Below are positions 1-3,770 of a DNA stretch of 7,777 nt, one piece after another. A program made the translations under genes and the position numbers. Within the stretch, counting starts at the first letter, position 1. The number at the start of each line of letters is the position of its first letter. The notes below the pieces were generated by a model that worked only from the letters and a program-made list of their open reading frames with translations, searched no databases and had not been told where the DNA came from. The DNA comes from an uncultured Pyrinomonas sp. (GTDB taxonomy: Bacteria > Acidobacteriota > Blastocatellia > Pyrinomonadales > Pyrinomonadaceae), in assembly GCA_937135995.1 (NCBI GenBank), contig CAKZOF010000337.1:1-7777 (forward strand), written 5' to 3'.

Positions 1-405
1 ATTCCCGAACGCGAATCGCGGGCAGTGTCCGTTCGGTTGACGTCGTGGATAAATGTCCATAATTTTAGGAACGGTAGTAGCTTACCGTCAGCTTCAATCA
101 CGAGGTTGATTTCTTCGTCCGCCACTGTCCGCCAGTGAAGCATCTCCCGCTGCTTGCAGCGCGAGTTACGCCAACACAGAAAATCGTCGAGCACGATTTT
201 CTCAAGTTGAGCGCCAGCGGGCGCGTTTCCACCCGCAAGGTCGACCCCTCAAAGCCGTACCAGTAAAGTTTTGGACTTTCGCTCAAGCGCTTGGTGTGAC
301 TGATGACGTAAGGTGGGAGATTGAGCTAGCGTTTCACCGTAGGTTGAGGCTTAACGAAATCGCGCGCTTTCTTCTTTTAACTGACGCCCCGTCCGAGTCG
401 CAGAC
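1..405 (-). pseudogene. Decayed C-terminal half of a DUF4143-type AAA ATPase
   Basis: No intact ORF exists here, but stitching minus-strand frames gives an ordered match to the C-terminal part of ATP-binding proteins with a DUF4143 domain. Near 401-361 one frame reads ATRTGRQLKEESAR. From about 370 to 245 another reads ARDFVKPQPTVKR, an in-frame TAG (326-328), then LPPYVISHTKRLSESPKLYWY. From 245 to about 62 a third reads GGNAPAGAQLEKIVLDDFLCW, later LHWRTVADEEINLVIEADGK and LLPF. From about 46 to the window edge a fourth reads TTSTERTLPAIRVRE. Intact relatives carry these blocks in this order (a helix-turn-helix-like PTVKRYL, PKLYWYDTGLA, GA-LEN-V, WRT--GEE-DFVIE). At least three frame changes and one stop make it a pseudogene. 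The ATPase half would lie further upstream (above about 405) but I could not recognise it. The family comparison is from memory. Confidence 0.75.
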
Positions 406-526
406 CTGCCACTCGCATCAGATGCCGAAAGGCTGGAAAAGATGGATGAAAGGACTTAAAGATCAAGCTTCAAATCCGCAGCAATTACGACCTCTTCGCG
501 TTCTATCCTCTTCTTGAGCGACTAAG

Positions 527-1141
527 CTAACGCACCTCAACGCGCCACAATTCCCGTCCGTCGGGCGAGATGGCATGCAAGCGATTGCCCGCGCCAACCA
601 CGTAAACGTTTCCGTCAGCGCCGACCAGCGGCGGCCCGAGCGGTCCACCGCTCGTCTGATGCTGCCAGAGCAAACGACCGTCCGCGAGCGAAAAAGCGTA
701 TAAGGCGCCGTCAGCACCCGCCATGAAAAGCGCTTGCGCGCCGACAGCCAAGGCCCTTCCCTGCCGAGTTGGCGTCGGCACGACCTGTCGCCATGCGAGG
801 CGTGCGCCATCGAGCGCGAAGAGATAGACCTCGCCAGCATGTCCGCCGGTCAACTGCACAGCAAGGCCGTAAAGCTTATCGCCTTCGGCGACCAGTGACT
901 GTACCTGAAAATCACGCGAGCTCCGCCCGTAGGAGCGGGCTAACTCATCGGCCAACGGGTAAACCCACGCTTCGCGACCATCTGTGCCGAAAGAATGTAT
1001 GCGCCCGCTCGAATCAGCGACATAGATCGCATCCGGCGTGATCGTGTGCGAAACGCTGATGGCAGGCCCGCGACTTGCCGTTGTACACCCGCTCATCACG
1101 ATCGGCAAAAACAGAGCTGAAACGATCCAGCCTCTCGCCAT
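527..1141 (-). CDS. Short PQQ-like beta-propeller lipoprotein
   Basis: Encodes 204 residues. The N-terminus has a short hydrophobic segment ending in VMSGC (Cys19), consistent with a lipoprotein signal peptide; Met at the -3 position is slightly atypical. The mature part contains four recurring blades of the type aliphatic-Y/F-x-A-x(3)G-x-(I/L)-(H/Y)-(S/A)-F-x(2)-DGR-x-(L/A)-W, at about residues 39-62, 89-121, 137-163 and 178-203. This is the PQQ-like/WD-like repeat seen in quinoprotein-type and BamB-like propellers, and each blade ends in the typical Trp. Full propellers usually have seven or eight blades, so this is about half a propeller: it could pair with itself or another protein, or be a shortened gene. 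It ends in a TAG stop close to the neighbouring pseudogene. The start ATG has only a weak purine stretch upstream. No catalytic or PQQ-binding site can be assigned, so a scaffold role at the membrane is inference. Confidence 0.72.
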   Translation of the reverse strand: MARGWIVSALFLPIVMSGCTTASRGPAISVSHTITPDAIYVADSSGRIHSFGTDGREAWVYPLADELARSYGRSSRDFQVQSLVAEGDKLYGLAVQLTGGHAGEVYLFALDGARLAWRQVVPTPTRQGRALAVGAQALFMAGADGALYAFSLADGRLLWQHQTSGGPLGPPLVGADGNVYVVGAGNRLHAISPDGRELWRVEVR

Positions 1142-1253
1142 CGAGATAAAAATACCTGAAATCTTCTCTCGATGGGAACGAGAATGTGCTCGAAAGCGAA
1201 ACCGGTTTTTATGAAGAAGTTTTCATCGGAAGATGTGCTCTATCCGGTCAAAG

Positions 1254-1275
1254 CGGGCAAATGGCGATTCGCCCG
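1254..1275 (-). terminator. Possible terminator hairpin after protoglobin
   Basis: An inverted repeat lies 26 bases downstream of the protoglobin stop. Five outer pairs (CGGGC/GCCCG), one mismatch and three inner pairs (AAT/ATT) close a GGCG loop. On the minus strand it is not followed by a clear U-tract, so intrinsic termination is uncertain. It sits in the 159 bp gap between the protoglobin and the downstream lipoprotein gene, which would fit separate transcription of the two. Confidence 0.3.
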
Positions 1276-1300
1276 TATCGCTCAAGGCTTTGCTCTGGGA

Positions 1301-1894
1301 TCAAAAGTCTCCCGGTCTAGCGTATGGCGCGCTCCACAGCGCGACTTGCATCACCACCGACTTGAACCACGCTTGATGCATCTTTTCGACATCCTCTTCG
1401 GCGTGCCCCTTCTTCGCCAAAAACGGTTTGATCGTCGCTGTGATCGGGTAGATAAACGCGATCATGTAGCGAAGAGGGATGTGATCGGCGATCGACTCGA
1501 CCCCGTCCGTCCGATTCTTTTTGGCGCGCGTATGACGAAGCGCGATCTCCTGCTGGTAATCGAGCCAAGCCCGATCATAACGCGCGGAGCACGTATCCCG
1601 TATCCACTGGCCGAACCGCGCGCGCACGGCGGTCAGATACTCCGGGATCGGCTTCCCATCGCGATCGCTGAAATAATAGACCAAGTGAGGATGTGAAGCG
1701 ACGAAGCCGTACCACACATCCAGCACATCCTCGACCTGATCGGCAAGCACCTCGCCCGCCATCCGCAGATAACGAACGTCTTCATCCGTGAAGAGCACGG
1801 TCTGCTTGAGCAGGTCGAACTCCTGTTCGTTCAAAGGCGAGCGCGCCACTTCATCGGTCCCATAAGTGTAACCGGCGATCTTGTTCTCCTTCAT
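1301..1894 (-). CDS. Protoglobin (single-domain haem globin)
   Basis: Encodes 197 residues from the preferred ATG at 1894, a length very close to archaeal protoglobins (about 195). A longer in-frame reading starts at 1984, but the 1894 ATG has a GGAGG seven bases upstream and begins like the family (MKENKIAGYTYG). Known from the Methanosarcina acetivorans protein: an N-terminal extension starting around PGYTYG, a distal-side Trp-Tyr pair and a proximal His in LRHHRTKKN. Here these appear as IAGYTYG (6-12), DVWYGFVASHPH (Trp61, Tyr62), a conserved Phe94 and ALRHTRAKKNRTD with likely proximal His121. The C-terminal blocks YPITATIKPFLAKKGH and QVALWSAPYARPGDF are also intact. Protoglobins bind O2, CO and NO in the cytoplasm; the physiological role is unresolved (gas sensing, NO or reactive-species chemistry). 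There is no fused signalling domain, so it is a stand-alone protoglobin rather than a globin-coupled sensor. It is divergent from an HxlR-type regulator, the likely controller. Confidence 0.95.
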   Translation of the reverse strand: MKENKIAGYTYGTDEVARSPLNEQEFDLLKQTVLFTDEDVRYLRMAGEVLADQVEDVLDVWYGFVASHPHLVYYFSDRDGKPIPEYLTAVRARFGQWIRDTCSARYDRAWLDYQQEIALRHTRAKKNRTDGVESIADHIPLRYMIAFIYPITATIKPFLAKKGHAEEDVEKMHQAWFKSVVMQVALWSAPYARPGDF

Positions 1895-2019
1895 CTTGCG
1901 TCCTCCGTCAACCATCTTGGTTTCACCATCGTCGTGGTGTGTCATACAATTTAGCTGAACGGGGGAAGCCTTGTAAGTAGGCACAATTCGGTTAGGTAGT
2001 TACTTTTCGGTGTAAATTT
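1895..2019. promoter_or_regulatory. Divergent control region between protoglobin and HxlR regulator
   Basis: This 125 bp spacer must hold promoters for both divergent genes and is the natural place for the regulator's operator. It contains an imperfect inverted repeat, GTAAGTAG at 1973-1980 and GTAGTTAC at 1996-2003 (six of eight positions symmetric, 15-base spacer), immediately before the regulator start. It also contains a direct repeat of TTCGGT at 1987-1992 and 2006-2011 (19 bases apart) and a perfect five-base inverted repeat CACCA/TGGTG at 1924-1939 in the protoglobin leader. For protoglobin a weak -35/-10 pair TTACAA and TAAATT with 17-base spacing can be read on the minus strand. None matches a consensus well enough for a firm call. 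Operator function is inferred from the gene arrangement. Confidence 0.45.
1902..1906 (-). promoter_or_regulatory. Strong Shine-Dalgarno fixing the protoglobin start
   Basis: On the minus strand GGAGG lies seven bases before the ATG at 1894. This selects that start over the in-frame ATGs at 1915 and 1945 and the open-frame start at 1984. The resulting protein has the normal family length. Confidence 0.8.
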
Positions 2020-2409
2020 ATGAAAGCGAGAGGGAAGATCGCACCGGCCGAATCGCCCTTAAGGCCGACCGTCAGCCGCATGGTTGAAGATGTCATAGGT
2101 TGCAAGTGGACGTTGACCATCATAGAGTTGATCCGGCAAGGCGTGTGTCGGCCCGGCGCTATCGAACGGGGCATTGAAGGCTTGACGGCCAAGGTGATGA
2201 ACGAAAGGTTGCGAAAGCTAGTCCGCTACCGAATCATCGAACGTTGCGCGTATCCCGAAATACCGCCGCGCGTTGAATATAGGTTGACATCTTTCGGTCA
2301 GAAGTTCGTGCGCATACTCGATGCCATACAAGAGTTGGAAAGAGAGTGCGTAGTGGAAAAGGACGTAATGATGAACGAGATCAAACGCCGCAAGGGCGCA
2401 CCAGCATGA
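2020..2409 (+). CDS. HxlR-family winged-helix transcriptional regulator
   Basis: Encodes 129 residues, a normal length for HxlR-type (MarR-superfamily) regulators, which bind DNA as dimers and often respond to reactive aldehydes, quinones, oxidants or metabolites. Family landmarks are clear: VIGCKWTLTIIELI (25-38) aligns with the usual I-GGKWT-LIL helix, LTAKVMNERLRKL (55-67) is the recognition-helix region, and YPEIPPRVEYRLTSFGQKF (78-96) is the wing and following helix, close to the usual YPEVPPRVEYSLT-LG. There are four cysteines (28, 43, 76, 110). Cys28 replaces the common second Gly of GGKWT and could be redox-active, as in some relatives; this is inference. The C-terminal tail is charged. 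The ATG has no convincing Shine-Dalgarno, so translation may be weak or nearly leaderless. It is divergent from protoglobin, which it probably regulates along with itself. Confidence 0.93.
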   Translation: MKARGKIAPAESPLRPTVSRMVEDVIGCKWTLTIIELIRQGVCRPGAIERGIEGLTAKVMNERLRKLVRYRIIERCAYPEIPPRVEYRLTSFGQKFVRILDAIQELERECVVEKDVMMNEIKRRKGAPA

Positions 2410-2549
2410 TGATCGAAATGCTCCGAACGTTTAGGACGGGAGAGAAATCTCGCTTCGCCGACTCTTCCCTCTTCAAAAGAGTAAAAGATGAACTTCCATC
2501 TGCCGCTTCGCGCCTGAACGAAAGATTCGATGTACTCGATCTCCCCTAA
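2406..2549 (+). CDS. Possible small hypothetical protein coupled to the regulator
   Basis: A 47-residue reading frame (begins MMIEMLRTFRTG, ends RFDVLDLP, TAA stop) overlaps the regulator's stop codon in an ATGATGA arrangement, as in translationally coupled genes. The composition is mixed and charged, without obvious low complexity, membrane segment or recognisable domain. There is no clear independent ribosome site beyond a poorly placed AAGGG about a dozen bases upstream. It could be a real small protein or a chance frame in the 3' untranslated region, and I do not recognise it. Confidence 0.25.
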   Translation: MMIEMLRTFRTGEKSRFADSSLFKRVKDELPSAASRLNERFDVLDLP

Positions 2550-2766
2550 ACTTGAACTTTTAATTCGTTCACAGAGATTGTCCCTCTCCGACTAGTTGAA
2601 GCACATAGCCTGCTGCTTAGGGTATTTTTCCCTCGTGTTTCGGGCTGAGTTGATCAAACAACAGTGACTCAACCTTGCGCTCAATGCTGCGCTCGCTCTC
2701 AACGGAGCGAGCGCAAACCGAGACGAAGCGCATTCGTTTCTCTTTTCTGCAAGATCATCTCCATCC
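2550..2766. other. Non-coding convergent intergenic region
   Basis: No credible gene is seen between the end of the regulator unit (plus strand) and the end of the small LamG gene (minus strand). The stretch contains a strong hairpin at 2688-2715, listed separately, and a weak TGAAC/GTTCA repeat at 2553-2571 just after the small ORF. The layout fits a shared terminator zone. Confidence 0.6.
2688..2715. terminator. Strong GC-rich hairpin between convergent units
   Basis: A perfect 11-base inverted repeat, TGCGCTCGCTC (2688-2698) and GAGCGAGCGCA (2705-2715), is separated by a six-base loop. It lies about 50 bases beyond the stop of the small LamG gene (minus strand) and about 140 bases beyond the small plus-strand ORF, the place expected for a bidirectional terminator. 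Neither strand carries a direct run of T after the stem, so it may work with other factors, protect mRNA 3' ends, or be a dispersed palindromic element. Confidence 0.5.
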
Positions 2767-3699
2767 TCAGTTCGGATTGGTGTTGGGATTCGGGTTGATC
2801 ACTTTGAACCTGCACTTGCCTCTCGAACCGAAGCTGTAAAGACGCTGCACTTCTAGCGTCGTGAGCGCCCGATTGAAGATCTCCAGTTCATCGATGGCGA
2901 TCGGCTCATCGACCGAACTCGGCTGGTGACCGATCATCATCGCGATGGCGTTGACGAGCGACCCCAAGTTCGACACGTTGCTGGTTTGCACTCCCTGCTG
3001 TACGCCGTCAACGTACAGGCGGACGACGAGCGCGTTCCCGCCGACGTTGCGCGCAAAGGTCACAGCAACCAAGTGCCATTGATTAGGCGTAAGGGATGCA
3101 CTCGATTGCACTGTCGAAACGTTGTTGCCGTCGCCCCACAAAAACTCCAGATACGAAGAGCTGCTGCTGGGGGGACGCACAATGTAGAGCGCGTAACCCT
3201 TTTTGTTTGGGGCGTCGTACTTGTTGATGATGTAGTGCCGCCCGCCCGGGGCCGACGTCGGCGGGAATTTGATCCACGCATCGATGGAGAGATCGGCAGA
3301 TCCGACTGACGCCAGCTGACTGCTGATGTTGGTGACGATGGCGCCGCTGTACCCAGATCCAGAGTACTTGGCGAAGTTGATCGCGCCACCGACTTTACCC
3401 GCCGTCGGTTGAGGCGCTTGTGCCGACCCCACAGGCGACTTCTGGGGACTCGCGTTGTTGTTCCCAATTATGTCTTTCAACAGGGTGCTCCCATTAGGGT
3501 CGTCCATCGGCCACCAGGCAACAATGCCTGGTGGCACCCGCATACACGGCAAAGGGATCGGATTCGGGTTAATGACCTGAGAAGGCGCACTCGCCGCGCC
3601 GATCGTCAAGCAAACAATAAGCTGCGCTAATGGAAGCGCTGCGCCGAGCGCTCTCCTTCGCTGGCGTGAAGATTGGGTAGATGGGGTGAGACTTTCCAT
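2767..3699 (-). CDS. Exported single-module LamG protein
   Basis: Encodes 310 residues. The frame is open further upstream (to 4119), but the ATG at 3699 has a strong AAAGGAGG seven bases before it and starts a typical signal peptide: basic RQRRR (12-16), hydrophobic core ALGAALPLAQLIVCLTIGAA (18-37), probable cleavage near ASA-PSQ. The mature protein is one LamG/concanavalin-A-like jelly-roll (about 52-296). Landmarks are PPGIVAWWPMDD (56-67), GGAINF (104-109), LSIDAWIKFP (137-146), NQWHLVAVTF (206-215), LYVDGVQQG (228-236) and IAIDELEIFNRAL (267-279). Cys52 and Cys296 flank the module and may form a disulfide. An Asn-Pro motif (VINPNP) occurs on both sides of it (42-47 and 300-305), ending NTNPN. 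LamG folds bind carbohydrate or protein ligands, often with calcium. The ligand is unknown and no catalytic motif is seen. It lies 71 bp after the large LamG gene, so co-transcription is likely. Confidence 0.88.
   Translation of the reverse strand: MESLTPSTQSSRQRRRALGAALPLAQLIVCLTIGAASAPSQVINPNPIPLPCMRVPPGIVAWWPMDDPNGSTLLKDIIGNNNASPQKSPVGSAQAPQPTAGKVGGAINFAKYSGSGYSGAIVTNISSQLASVGSADLSIDAWIKFPPTSAPGGRHYIINKYDAPNKKGYALYIVRPPSSSSSYLEFLWGDGNNVSTVQSSASLTPNQWHLVAVTFARNVGGNALVVRLYVDGVQQGVQTSNVSNLGSLVNAIAMMIGHQPSSVDEPIAIDELEIFNRALTTLEVQRLYSFGSRGKCRFKVINPNPNTNPN
2861..2898. repeat. LamG end-motif repeat, copy 1
   Basis: Encodes the ID-ELEIFNRAL segment of the small LamG protein on the minus strand. 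Its DNA is nearly the same as 4019-4054 and similar to 5121-5160, sharing a core close to TTGAAGATCTCCA. The conservation reflects homologous protein modules, and the nucleotide identity suggests fairly recent duplication or exchange. Confidence 0.6.
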
Positions 3700-3706
3700 A
3701 AAACTT

Positions 3707-3714
3707 CCTCCTTT
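3707..3714 (-). promoter_or_regulatory. Shine-Dalgarno fixing the small LamG start
   Basis: The minus strand carries AAAGGAGG ending seven bases before the ATG at 3699. It shows that the 140 codons of open frame upstream, which overlap the end of the large LamG gene, are not part of this protein. Confidence 0.8.
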
Positions 3715-3770
3715 CGGGATCGAATGATTGCATGAAACCGGTTCGCCTCCGTGACGAAAAGCCTGCATGT

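Noticed and set aside
98..286. Small minus-strand ORF of 62 codons taken as a gene
   Set aside because: Only its first part (PKLYWY region) is in the family frame; the rest is a shifted reading of the DUF4143 remnant, so it belongs to the pseudogene.
463..840. Minus-strand frame of 125 codons
   Set aside because: Overlaps the propeller lipoprotein in another frame; Arg/Ser-rich shadow.
1172..1696. Plus-strand frame of 174 codons
   Set aside because: Mostly antisense to the unmistakable protoglobin gene, with no family motifs.
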